Of a DNA stretch of 64,000 nucleotides, positions 42,179 to 50,282 are shown in pieces; position 1 is the first letter of the stretch, and every line of letters starts with the position of its first letter. The notes below the pieces were generated by a model that saw only the letters and a program-made list of their open reading frames with translations, was not told the origin of the DNA and ran no database searches. The translations under genes were made by a program, and so were the position numbers. Source of the DNA: Salininema proteolyticum (lineage in GTDB: Bacteria; Actinomycetota; Actinomycetes; Mycobacteriales; Micromonosporaceae); contig NZ_JBHUNX010000001.1 in assembly GCF_042685645.1 (NCBI RefSeq), positions 3,968,001-4,032,000 of the forward strand, written 5' to 3'.

Positions 42179-43675
42179 TCAGGCGTAGGGGTCGTCGTCC
42201 TCGTCTTCGACGCCCCAGACGTTGTCCTCTTCGACCAGCCAGTTGGCGGCCTCGCCCTCGCTGTTGCCGTCGGCGCCGCCGGGCGCGCCGGCCATGCCGC
42301 CGCCTCCGCCCATCATCATGCCGCCCGCGCCTCCGACTCCGGCCGTTCCGGCGCCTCCGGCGCCCGCCATCCCGGCGCCGGTTCCGGCCCCCGGCCCGCC
42401 TCCGGGCCCGCCCTGTCCGGCTCCGCCGGACGACAGGCCTCCCGGCGAGACCGAGCCCGCTCCGCCTCCTCCGGCCAGGCCGCCGCCACCGGCGCCGGCG
42501 CCACCTCCGCCGCCTTCCCAGTCGCGTTCGAACACTTCGGGGTTGTCGTCGACGAGGTCGTCGGGGTTCGCGGTGGGGTCGGTGTAGTCCTCGATCTGCG
42601 GGGGATTCCCGCCGCCGCGCGTCGCGGCCTTCTCAAGCCCCGGGTAGGGTTCGCGTTCGACCTCCGACCACCATGCGCCGGCGAGGGGCGTCGTGGACGG
42701 GGTGAACTCCCGCAGGGCCTCGTCCGCGTAACGGCACCTGGCCCGCACCTCTCTCTCCAGGCCCTCGGCGCGTTCGCGGAACTTCTCGTAGGCCTCGACT
42801 CCGCCTTCGCTCCAGCGGTTCTCGAACTCCGCCTCGGCCTCTTCGCGGGCCCTGTCGGCGGTGTACCAGCCGGGGACCTGGCCGAGCTGTTCGGCCGTCT
42901 CGGGCGAGTTGCCCTCTTCGTACTTGTGCTCGGCTCGGCTCTCGACCCAGTCGGCGGCCTCGCCGACGACGTTCGGGGTGAAGCCGGCCAGTTCGGCGGC
43001 CTCTTCCATCGAGTCGCTCTCCTCGGTCTTGCACGTCGCGGTGTAGGGGGCCCGGACGTGTACGCGCCCTCCGAAAAGGCGGTCGTCCAAGGGGGACAGT
43101 CCGACGGGCGGGTAGGGAGTGCCCTCGTCGGTCTGGGCCCGGCCGATCGACTCGACGAGGGCGTCGAGCTGAGCGACCATGCCGTCCTCTTCGGTGATCT
43201 CGAAGGCCGCGCTCTGCAGCTGCTGCACCAGCATGGAGACGGAGTCGTCGAAGAGGTCGAAGTCGACGCCGCTCCAGCCTCCTCCGAGGTCGGCGAGGCC
43301 GCTTTTGATGGTGGACGCCATCTCCGCGAGGGTCTCGCCCATGGCCTTCCAGGCCTCGGAGGTCGCCTCCAGAGAGCAGGCGTCCTGGTCTTCGGGGCGC
43401 AGGGCCTTCACGAAGTCGCCGAGGACGTCGGCCGCGGGCATCTTCATGCCGCCGTCCATGGGGGTGATCCGCTGTCCGGAGACCGGCACGGCGGTCATGA
43501 GTTCGAGCCAGGGGCGTTCGACGCTCACCGCCAGGGAGTTGACGCACCGGTCGTGGCCGCAGGCGGCCAGGCCGAGGTATTCCTCCACGGACGGGTCGGG
43601 GTCCGGAACCGGGGGTGCCGCGATCACCTGGTAGGTCGCGCGGTCGGGCCGGTCGGTGCTTCTTCCTTCGCTCAT
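42179..43675 (-). CDS. ESX/type VII secretion substrate-like protein with Gly-rich tail
   Basis: A 498-residue protein. Residues about 105-190 form a helical hairpin with the WXG-type turn GGGWSGVDFDLFDDSV, as in WXG100/PPE-like substrates. A charged helical middle follows (EFENRWSEGGVEAYEKFRERAEGLEREV), then a 100-residue Gly/Ala-rich segment ending MMMGGGGGMAG, and an acidic C-terminus NWLVEEDNVWGVEDEDDD. This Gly-rich plus acidic W-containing tail is typical of EspB/PPE-like actinobacterial type VII-linked proteins. No EccC, EccD or MycP gene is nearby, so it is an orphan here. Its N-terminal 100 residues have no recognised domain. ATG 43675 has GGAGGCGG upstream. Confidence 0.6.
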   Translation of the reverse strand: MSEGRSTDRPDRATYQVIAAPPVPDPDPSVEEYLGLAACGHDRCVNSLAVSVERPWLELMTAVPVSGQRITPMDGGMKMPAADVLGDFVKALRPEDQDACSLEATSEAWKAMGETLAEMASTIKSGLADLGGGWSGVDFDLFDDSVSMLVQQLQSAAFEITEEDGMVAQLDALVESIGRAQTDEGTPYPPVGLSPLDDRLFGGRVHVRAPYTATCKTEESDSMEEAAELAGFTPNVVGEAADWVESRAEHKYEEGNSPETAEQLGQVPGWYTADRAREEAEAEFENRWSEGGVEAYEKFRERAEGLEREVRARCRYADEALREFTPSTTPLAGAWWSEVEREPYPGLEKAATRGGGNPPQIEDYTDPTANPDDLVDDNPEVFERDWEGGGGGAGAGGGGLAGGGGAGSVSPGGLSSGGAGQGGPGGGPGAGTGAGMAGAGGAGTAGVGGAGGMMMGGGGGMAGAPGGADGNSEGEAANWLVEEDNVWGVEDEDDDPYA

Positions 43676-43762
43676 GGTGCCGCCTCCGATGGGGAGTTGT
43701 GCCGAGGGTCTCCCTCCACGGTACTCAGGCGTAGCACACCCGTACAGGTCGGCGAAGGCGAA

Positions 43763-43792
43763 GGGGCGCCGGGCGATCGCGCCCGGCGCCCC
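43763..43792 (-). terminator. Intrinsic terminator after SDR gene
   Basis: A 12-bp perfect stem (43763-43774 with 43781-43792) around GATCGC, 13 bp after the stop of the SDR gene. No T-run follows, but the stem is strong. Confidence 0.65.
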
Positions 43793-43805
43793 GTTCGTCC
43801 GTGCT

Positions 43806-44591
43806 CTACCAGTGCTTCAGCGTTCCTCCGTCGGCGACGACGTCGGTTCCGTGGATGCCGACGGCCCTCTCCGAGAGCAGGAAGGCAATGGTGGCGGCCA
43901 TGTCCTCCGGCTCGGCGAGGCGCCCGGTGCTGATGCCGAACTGCTCGGGGAGCGCCTCGAGGAGCTGGTCGAGGGTGGCGCCGTTGCCTTCGGCGACCTT
44001 CGCGCCGAAGGAGTCCTCGCCCTGCCACAGGGAGGTGAGGGTGACGCCGGGCGAGACGGTGTTGACGCGGACGCCCTTCGGCCCGAACTCCTCGCTGAGG
44101 CGCTTGGTGAACGCCGAGAGGGCGGCCTTCGACTCGCCGTATCCGACCGGGGATCCGGCCGGGACGCGGGAGTTGATGGTGGAGACGGTGACGATGGCGC
44201 CCCGGCGCTCCAGGAGGGAGGGCAGGGCGGCCTTGGTCGTCCACACCGCGCTGTAGAGGTTGAGGTCGAGCATCTTCTTCCACTGCCCGTCGTCGGTGTC
44301 GAGGATGCCGCCGAGCTCCAGGTCGGCCGCGTCGCCTCCGCCGACGTTGTTGACGAGGAGGTCGACGCCGCCGAGTTTCTCGGCGGCCTCCACTACCGCG
44401 GCCGCTCCTTCGGGGGTCGAGAGGTCGGCCGACACAGTCGCCTCCGCGGCCTCTTCCAGTTCGGCGGGGATGGTGCGGGAGGCGCCCACGACGCGGACGC
44501 CCTCCTTCTTCAGCTCCTTGACGGTGGCCAGTCCGATGCCGCGGCTGGCTCCGGTGACGATGGCGGTCTTTCCTTCGAGTCCGAGGTCCAT
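43806..44591 (-). CDS. Short-chain dehydrogenase/reductase
   Basis: A 261-residue classical SDR oxidoreductase. The cofactor motif is TGASRGIG (residues 13-20), NNVGG is the structural motif, and the active site is Ser137, Tyr151 and Lys155 (YGESK). The Arg at ASRT after beta-2 suggests NADP(H). The substrate is unknown. ATG 44591 follows AAAGGA. A divergent-style regulatory arrangement is seen: the TetR gene just upstream on the same strand shares a palindromic site with this promoter. Confidence 0.88.
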   Translation of the reverse strand: MDLGLEGKTAIVTGASRGIGLATVKELKKEGVRVVGASRTIPAELEEAAEATVSADLSTPEGAAAVVEAAEKLGGVDLLVNNVGGGDAADLELGGILDTDDGQWKKMLDLNLYSAVWTTKAALPSLLERRGAIVTVSTINSRVPAGSPVGYGESKAALSAFTKRLSEEFGPKGVRVNTVSPGVTLTSLWQGEDSFGAKVAEGNGATLDQLLEALPEQFGISTGRLAEPEDMAATIAFLLSERAVGIHGTDVVADGGTLKHW

Positions 44592-44600
44592 GGTGTTCCT

Positions 44601-44619
44601 TTCTTGACCTTCAGTTCAA
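44601..44619. promoter_or_regulatory. Putative TetR operator at SDR promoter
   Basis: TTGACCTTCAGTTCAA (44604-44619) is an imperfect palindrome, and TTCTTGACC (44601-44609) is identical to 9 bases of the palindrome in front of the TetR gene. It lies 10-28 bp upstream of the SDR start, consistent with repression. Inferred. Confidence 0.5.
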
Positions 44620-44656
44620 ATATCGGGGTGTGCGGTGCCCGCTGCCGCGGGCGGTT

Positions 44657-45232
44657 CTAGATTCCGTGCAGGGAGGTGTCCACGACGCGGAAGAGCACGG
44701 CCTTCCCGCTGGTGCGGGCCATGACGCGGAGTCCGCCGACGACCGTCATCACGTACTCGGCGTAGGCCTCTACGTCCAGGCCGGCGGGCACGTCGCCCGC
44801 CGCCCGGCCCTCGGCGAGCCTTTCGGCGATGACGGCGATCGTCTTGTCCTGCATGCGCTTGACCTTCCTCCGGGCCGCCTCGTCGTGCGGGGCGAGCTCG
44901 TTGGCCGTGTTCACCGCGAGGCAGCCGCGCCGGACGGGGCCGGCGAGGTCGGACTCGACGAGGAAGCGGAGGTAGCCGCGCAGGGCCCCTTTCGCCGTGC
45001 CGTGCTTGGCGAGCAGCTCCTTGGTGAGCTCCTCGCCCTGGGCGTCGTACAGGTCGAGCACCCGGTCGAACAGCTGCCGCTTGGAGCCGAAGCAGTGGTA
45101 GAGGCTGCCCTTGCCCAGGCCGATGGCCTCGGCCAGCCGCGCCGGGGAGGTGGCTCCGTAGCCGTTCTCCCAGAACACGTCCAGGGCCTTGGCCAGTACG
45201 GCGTCGGTGTCGAATTCCCGGGGTCGTCCCAT
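44657..45232 (-). CDS. TetR/AcrR-family transcriptional regulator
   Basis: A 191-residue repressor-type protein. The N-terminal helix-turn-helix is GRPREFDTDAVLAKALDVFW and then LAEAIGLGKGSLYHCFGSK; the rest is a helical ligand-binding domain with CLAVNTANELAPHDEAARRK, as in the TetR_C group of the YcdC/AcrR-like set. It lies 65 bp upstream of the SDR gene on the same strand. The shared palindromes suggest it represses both itself and the SDR gene in response to a small molecule. Confidence 0.88.
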   Translation of the reverse strand: MGRPREFDTDAVLAKALDVFWENGYGATSPARLAEAIGLGKGSLYHCFGSKRQLFDRVLDLYDAQGEELTKELLAKHGTAKGALRGYLRFLVESDLAGPVRRGCLAVNTANELAPHDEAARRKVKRMQDKTIAVIAERLAEGRAAGDVPAGLDVEAYAEYVMTVVGGLRVMARTSGKAVLFRVVDTSLHGI

Positions 45233-45249
45233 GCCCTCGACGCTACCCG

Positions 45250-45271
45250 TTCTTGACCCAGGGGTCTAGAA
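45250..45271. promoter_or_regulatory. Putative TetR auto-operator, 22-bp palindrome
   Basis: TTCTTGACCC is followed by AG and GGGTCTAGAA: the two arms match as TTCT-N-GACCC and GGGTC-N-AGAA, with only the fifth base of each arm mismatched. It lies 18-39 bp upstream of the TetR start. The left arm recurs at the SDR promoter. Confidence 0.6.
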
Positions 45272-45544
45272 CTTTTGCGACATGGCGTTCCCGGACAGTG
45301 AAATTCACTCATCCTTAAGAACCCGATCGCGGGAACGCGTCCTACCCAGCGGGACGCGAGGAACACTCACCGACCTCCTTGGGACCCTTGAGGTTGTCAG
45401 ATTGACGACAGAGTCCACCACATAAGGGCCGATCTTCGCACACCCGATCGCTCCGCGTCTTAAGTCGGTGACGATATCGACTTCTCGAGTGAGGGAGCCT
45501 TATGATGTAGGTGAGGTGCGAGCGCGCCTTGGGAGACAGTACAA

Positions 45545-45901
45545 GTGAACGATCGTCGCCACCGTGCCCCGGCACGGCGGCACTTCGCGGACAAGGACTC
45601 GCTGATGAAAGAAACCCTGTGGCTGGCAGCCTCCGAAGCCCAGCTCCTGGCACAGGACGACAAGGGAGCCGAACTCGACACGAGCGGCATTATCGGCTTC
45701 TTCCTGTCCAAGATCGCCCCCATCCTCCTGGCCATCCTCGGCATCATCTTCATCGCCCGCGCCAACAAGGGCGAGGTGAGCAGGGTGCTGACCTCCTCCA
45801 CGATCGCCATCCTCGGGATCGCGTTCATCGCCGGCGCCGGACTGCTGATCGCCTTCGGCGGCTCCCTAGTGGACGTCATGTTCACCGAGAGCGGGGATTA
45901 G
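45545..45901 (+). CDS. Small two-helix membrane protein, pilin/VirB2-like position
   Basis: A 118-residue protein starting at GTG 45545 with GGGAGAC upstream (ATG 45605 is the alternative). After a polar N-terminus it has two hydrophobic helices (GIIGFFLSKIAPILLAILGIIFIA and TIAILGIAFIAGAGLLIAFGG), the topology of TrbC/VirB2-like pilins and of small proteins at the head of actinobacterial conjugation clusters. Similarity is by topology and position only. TATGAT at 45501 could be its -10. It is first in the VirB4-like operon, 218 bp before the next gene. Confidence 0.5.
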   Translation: MNDRRHRAPARRHFADKDSLMKETLWLAASEAQLLAQDDKGAELDTSGIIGFFLSKIAPILLAILGIIFIARANKGEVSRVLTSSTIAILGIAFIAGAGLLIAFGGSLVDVMFTESGD

Positions 45902-46119
45902 CCGCGCGAGCGGCCCCACACCTGAATACTGACTGAGGACGGCGAACCGGAACCCGGGCCGAAAGGCCGCGCGGACCCCTGCCGGTCGCCCGACAGGGAC
46001 CCTTGGCGAGGACTCCTCTCGCGCCCGGGAGCCCGCTCGCCGTCCGCCGCAAGAGGGCCGCCCGCCCTACTCCTCGAACCAGGCGACCGGACCCATGACA
46101 GGGAGGATCCACCCCAGCG

Positions 46120-46680
46120 ATGAAGCTGCGAACCGACGACGACATCTACCGAGCGCGACTCCTCTATCTCGGCCCGCCCGGTTACACGCTGCCGTTCCAC
46201 CTGCCCTACGCGCAATACGGCGTCTTCGCGCTCCTCCTCGCCACCATGATGCTCCTGCGCTGGCTCGCCACGGGCACCGTGGATCTCTTTCCCTCCATCG
46301 AGATCGCGCTCGCCCTCGTCTCGACGTCGGTGGTCTTCAAGTTCGTCGACTCCGACCGGCCGGCCCGGGCGGTCATCCGCACCGCGCTGACCGACTGGCG
46401 CCGTACCCGCGGCGCCGCCGCGACAGCCCCCCTCCCCACGTTCACCGCCCGGAAGGTCCGGCTCCGCCCCGTCATCGTGGAGCCGCCCCTGGGCAAAGAC
46501 CAGCGCCAGAGCCTCGCCGAGGCCACGGTGCTGCGCCAGAAGCGCCACGCGGCCGCCGCGCGGCGCGCCGCCCGCCCCCGGATGGCGTCCGCGCCGGCCG
46601 GACCGGGATCCGTCATGACCGTCCCCGTGCCGGGCATGCCGGACATCACTGCCAGTCGAACCAATAGGGGTGCCCGATGA
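46120..46680 (+). CDS. PrgI/VirB3-like membrane protein
   Basis: A 186-residue protein starting at ATG 46120 after GGGAGG. A short N-terminal stretch (RLLYLGPPGYTLPFHLPY) precedes two adjacent membrane helices (YGVFALLLATMMLLRWLATG; IEIALALVSTSVVFKFV), and a basic tail follows. Small two-helix proteins of this kind (PrgI, VirB3, TcpE) sit directly before the VirB4 ATPase in Gram-positive type IV systems. Its stop overlaps the ATPase start by 4 bp (ATGA), implying coupling. Confidence 0.6.
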   Translation: MKLRTDDDIYRARLLYLGPPGYTLPFHLPYAQYGVFALLLATMMLLRWLATGTVDLFPSIEIALALVSTSVVFKFVDSDRPARAVIRTALTDWRRTRGAAATAPLPTFTARKVRLRPVIVEPPLGKDQRQSLAEATVLRQKRHAAAARRAARPRMASAPAGPGSVMTVPVPGMPDITASRTNRGAR

Positions 46681-49600
46681 GCGACGAGCCTGAGAAGAGC
46701 GCGGGAACTGAGGGCGGGGCCGAGGGCCCCGTCGCGAAGTTCTCGGCGCCGCGACCGTCGGCGCGGGTGCGCGACCGCGAGCGCGCCAAGCAGCCGAAGG
46801 CCCTGGACGATCTCGACGACACGACGGCGTTGGTCGACGCGTTGTTCAAGCCGTCCGCGAGCGCGTCACGCTCTCGGTCGAACGGTTCCTCCGACGCTCC
46901 GGCGCAACACGGGCCCGTCTCGGCTTCGCCGCAGGATGCTTCGCGTCACAGGGACGCCGGTGACTCTCATGACTCCCCTGTGTCACATGACGACAGCGAC
47001 GGGTCACCGTCGGACTCGGGCCCACCTGCGCATAGTGACGCCCGGCAATCGGATTCTCCACAGGGTTATCCACAGGTGCCGGGAAGTTATCCACAGTCAT
47101 CCACAAGTTATCCACAGCAGTCGGGCCAGCCTGTGGATAACTCTGTGAATAACTCGCAGGGATCGCCCGCGGCCTCGCAGTTCACTCCGCCGGCCGGATA
47201 TTCACCCGATCCGACCAGCGAAAATTCCGCGATACCCGCACCTTTCCAGGATACGGCCGTGTCGCAGCCCCGACCGCAGACTCCGCCGCGTCCTGTGGAT
47301 AACTCGCCTTCGGAGGGTCAGGGTTATCCACAACCTGGGGGTTCGCCCGGCCCACGGGGCTTGAATTATCCACAGGCGAATCGGGGCCTTCCCCCGGACG
47401 TGGAGGCGCAACTCGACGCCATCTCCTCGCAACCGAGGCCTCCTCATGTCCAACGGCGTCAAGAGGATCCCTCGCAGGCGCTCGTGCCGGTCGACAAGTC
47501 CTCCGGGAAGGGCAAGCCGAAGGAGCCCAAGCCGCGCCGCGTCCTCTCCCCCATGGAGAAGGACTCGAGCAAGCATCCGACGCGCGAGCTCTCGCTCTCC
47601 GAGATCTCCGGCAACGTCGTGTTCACTCCGCAGACGGTGACCGCGTGGTACGTCGTGCCGGGCATGCGCTGGTCCTTCCGTCCGGACCCGGAGCGCGAAG
47701 CGCTCATCACCGCCATCTCCGAGCAGTACGCCTCCCTGGCGGGGATGCGCATCCACCTGCGGCGCACCACCCGTCCGTTCCCGGCCTCCGACTGGGCCCG
47801 CAAGGTCGACGAGAACACGCCGAACCCCCTGCGCGGGGTCCCCGGCGGGACGTCCTGGGGCGACCACCTCGTGGCCGCCCAGAAGCACCTGCACTCCCTC
47901 GCCCACGCCGAGGGGGAGACGTACCTGGGGATAACCTTCGCCCGGCGCGGCGTGTTCGAGCAGTGGGGCGACAAGGTCGCGCGCATGTTCGGCAAGGGGT
48001 CCACGCTCTCCGAGCGCGAGCGCGTCGAGAAGCGCTGCCAGCAGTTCGACGAGATCCTCGGGTCCTTCGGCGTGCGCGCCCGCCGCGCCTCGACGCAGCA
48101 GATCGAGTGGCTCATCTACCGCTCCGTCGCCCTCGGCATGGAGCCGCCGGCCTTCGTCTCCGGCCTCGGCGGCGAGTGGGAGCTGGGCGACACCCTGGCG
48201 CTCACCGAGCAGATCGAGCGCTACCGCTCGCCCTACGGTTCCACCGTCAAGCTCGTCAACCGCCTGACCGGCGAGGAGACGCATACAGCCGTGGTCACGA
48301 TCGGGCGCATGGAGGAGCTGGAGATCCCCCAGCGCCACGAGCCGTGGCTGCACTTCCACGAGCGCTGCCCGTGGCCGCTGGAGATCTCCTCGCGCGTCGA
48401 CATCCTCGGCGCCGGCGAGGCGTTCCGGGATCTCGACCACCGGCTGCGGATGATCCGTTCCCAGCAGCACGACTACAGCGACCACGCCCTGGACGCGCCG
48501 CCCGAGCTGCAGCGCCTGGCCGAGCGGGCCCTGGTCGTCGGCGACGAGATGACCACCGGCCTGCCCATCGAGGCGGCGCGCGCCCACGGCTGGCACCGGA
48601 TCGCCGTCTCGGCCTCCACCAAGGAGGAGTGCCTGGAGCGGACCCGGTCGCTGATCCAGATGTACCAGCGGGACATGCGGATCTCCGTGCAGCACCCGAA
48701 GAACCAGGACATGCTGGCGCGCGAGTTCGTGCCCGGCGAGCCGCTGGCCTCGACCGGGTACGTCCGGCGCATGCCCGTCAAGCTCTTCGCCGCCGGCCTG
48801 CCCCAGGCGGGGAGCGCCGTCGGCGACCACCGCGGCGACCTGATCGGGCACACGTCCGGCACGTCGCGGCGCCCGGTGTTCCTCGACCTCCACTTCGCCA
48901 CCGAGGTCCGCGAGAAGTCGGGGCTCTCCGTCTTCGTCGCCGAGCCCGGCGGCGGCAAGTCGACGCTCATGGGTGCCCTCGGGTACCTGGCCGCTCGGCG
49001 CGGCGTCCAGGTGACGCTGCTCGACCCGTCGGGGCCGCTCGCCAAGCTCTGCGAGATGCCCGAGATGAAGCCCTACAGCCGCGTCCTGAACCTGACCGGC
49101 TCCGAGTACGGCACGCTCGCGCCCTACGCGCTCATCCCGAGCCCGAAGCGCGAGCACTTCGCCGACAGCCCCGAGGGCGACCGCGAGTACGAGATCGCGC
49201 TGTCCGGGGCCAAGTCCGAGCGGCGCATGCTGGTGCAGGACATCTGCTCGATGCTCCTGCCGCCCCAGGTGGCCCGTGAGGCTTCCACGGCCCGCCTGCT
49301 GCGCCACGCGGCGCGGTACGTGCCGGCCGAGGAGTCCAGCGCGCTGGAGGACATCGTCGAGTGCCTGCAGGACGCCGAGGGCGATCGGCGCGACGACGGG
49401 GCCGAACTGGCCGCCCTGCTCCTCGACACCGCCGAGATGCCCCTGGCGAAGCTGTTCTTCGGCAATCCCCGCGAGGGAGTCCTGGACGACGACACCGCCC
49501 TGACCGTCATCACCATGTCCGGTCTGCGGTTGCCCGACCTGGGCATCGAGCGCGAGTACTGGAGCGCCGAAGAGGCTCTGGCCCTGCCCATGCTGCACAC

Positions 49601-50282
49601 CGCCCACCGGCTCGCCGTGCGCCGCGCCTACGGGACGGACATCAACCGGCGCAAGCTCGTCGGCCTGGACGAGGCGCACTTCATGGAGGGGTGGCGCTCC
49701 GGGCGCAGCTTCCTCGTCCGCCTCGCCCGCGACTCCCGCAAGTGGAACCTGGGCGCCCTGGTGGCCTCGCAGAACCCGAAGGACATCCTGGGCCTCGACG
49801 TGCAGAACCTCGTCTCCAACGTCTTCGTCGGGCGCATCGCCGAGGACACCGACATCGCCGAGGACGCGCTGCGGATGCTCCGCGTGCCCACGGGCGTCGG
49901 CTACGAGGACGTGCTGGCCTCCCTGTCGGCCATCGATGTCGACAATTCCCAGCGGCTTCCCTATCGTGAGTTCATCATGCGCGACGTGGACGGAAGAGTG
50001 CAGCGGATCCGGGCGGACTTCTCCTGGGTCCGAGGGCTTCTCGACCACCTGGACACCACTCCGGGGGCCGAGCCCAAGGCGCCGCCCGCCGACCCCAAGC
50101 CGCAGCGCAAGCCCCAGTCGCCGCCGGATCCGGCGCCCTCGTACGACGGGAGCAATGTGCTCGAACAGCTGGAGAAGGAAGCCGACGCGGAGATAGACCA
50201 GCGTCGGGGATCCCAAGGCGTCACCGTGGACATGGGTCTGCCTCCGCGCACCGGAGACAACTCGGAAGGATCGGGATCGTGA
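46677..50282 (+). CDS. VirB4/TraE-like ATPase with long disordered N-terminus
   Basis: A 1201-residue P-loop ATPase. Residues 1 to about 285 are Ser/Pro/Gln/Asp-rich and presumably disordered, with repeated YPQ and VDNS motifs. The conserved part starts near ELSLSEISGNVVF. Walker A is EPGGGKSTLM (near residue 758), and Walker B is KLVGLDEAHFM (near 995), with later VASQNPKDILG. This matches the VirB4-like energising ATPases of actinobacterial type IV systems. The C-terminal ~70 residues are again Pro-rich. It overlaps its neighbours at both ends (ATGA and GTGA), so it is in a tightly coupled operon. Its N-terminal coding DNA contains a DnaA-box cluster. Confidence 0.82.
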   Translation: MSDEPEKSAGTEGGAEGPVAKFSAPRPSARVRDRERAKQPKALDDLDDTTALVDALFKPSASASRSRSNGSSDAPAQHGPVSASPQDASRHRDAGDSHDSPVSHDDSDGSPSDSGPPAHSDARQSDSPQGYPQVPGSYPQSSTSYPQQSGQPVDNSVNNSQGSPAASQFTPPAGYSPDPTSENSAIPAPFQDTAVSQPRPQTPPRPVDNSPSEGQGYPQPGGSPGPRGLNYPQANRGLPPDVEAQLDAISSQPRPPHVQRRQEDPSQALVPVDKSSGKGKPKEPKPRRVLSPMEKDSSKHPTRELSLSEISGNVVFTPQTVTAWYVVPGMRWSFRPDPEREALITAISEQYASLAGMRIHLRRTTRPFPASDWARKVDENTPNPLRGVPGGTSWGDHLVAAQKHLHSLAHAEGETYLGITFARRGVFEQWGDKVARMFGKGSTLSERERVEKRCQQFDEILGSFGVRARRASTQQIEWLIYRSVALGMEPPAFVSGLGGEWELGDTLALTEQIERYRSPYGSTVKLVNRLTGEETHTAVVTIGRMEELEIPQRHEPWLHFHERCPWPLEISSRVDILGAGEAFRDLDHRLRMIRSQQHDYSDHALDAPPELQRLAERALVVGDEMTTGLPIEAARAHGWHRIAVSASTKEECLERTRSLIQMYQRDMRISVQHPKNQDMLAREFVPGEPLASTGYVRRMPVKLFAAGLPQAGSAVGDHRGDLIGHTSGTSRRPVFLDLHFATEVREKSGLSVFVAEPGGGKSTLMGALGYLAARRGVQVTLLDPSGPLAKLCEMPEMKPYSRVLNLTGSEYGTLAPYALIPSPKREHFADSPEGDREYEIALSGAKSERRMLVQDICSMLLPPQVAREASTARLLRHAARYVPAEESSALEDIVECLQDAEGDRRDDGAELAALLLDTAEMPLAKLFFGNPREGVLDDDTALTVITMSGLRLPDLGIEREYWSAEEALALPMLHTAHRLAVRRAYGTDINRRKLVGLDEAHFMEGWRSGRSFLVRLARDSRKWNLGALVASQNPKDILGLDVQNLVSNVFVGRIAEDTDIAEDALRMLRVPTGVGYEDVLASLSAIDVDNSQRLPYREFIMRDVDGRVQRIRADFSWVRGLLDHLDTTPGAEPKAPPADPKPQRKPQSPPDPAPSYDGSNVLEQLEKEADAEIDQRRGSQGVTVDMGLPPRTGDNSEGSGS
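47054..47374. promoter_or_regulatory. Cluster of DnaA boxes inside the VirB4-like coding sequence
   Basis: Exact TTATCCACA occurs on the plus strand at 47066, 47087, 47108, 47324 and 47366, and on the minus strand (TGTGGATAA) at 47132 and 47294. One-mismatch copies are at 47054 (TTCTCCACA), 47097 (TCATCCACA) and 47144 (TGTGAATAA). The first three exact boxes are 21 bp apart, and 47324 to 47366 is 42 bp, which is two and four helical turns. In frame the boxes encode YPQ on one strand and VDN on the other. Seven exact copies of a 9-mer in about 310 bp of G+C-rich DNA are not expected by chance. DnaA binding, titration or an origin role is inferred. Confidence 0.85.

Noticed and set aside
47054..47374. 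Chromosomal oriC
   Set aside because: No dnaA, dnaN, recF or rpmH nearby, no clear A+T-rich unwinding element, and the sites lie inside a coding gene; called a DnaA-box cluster only.
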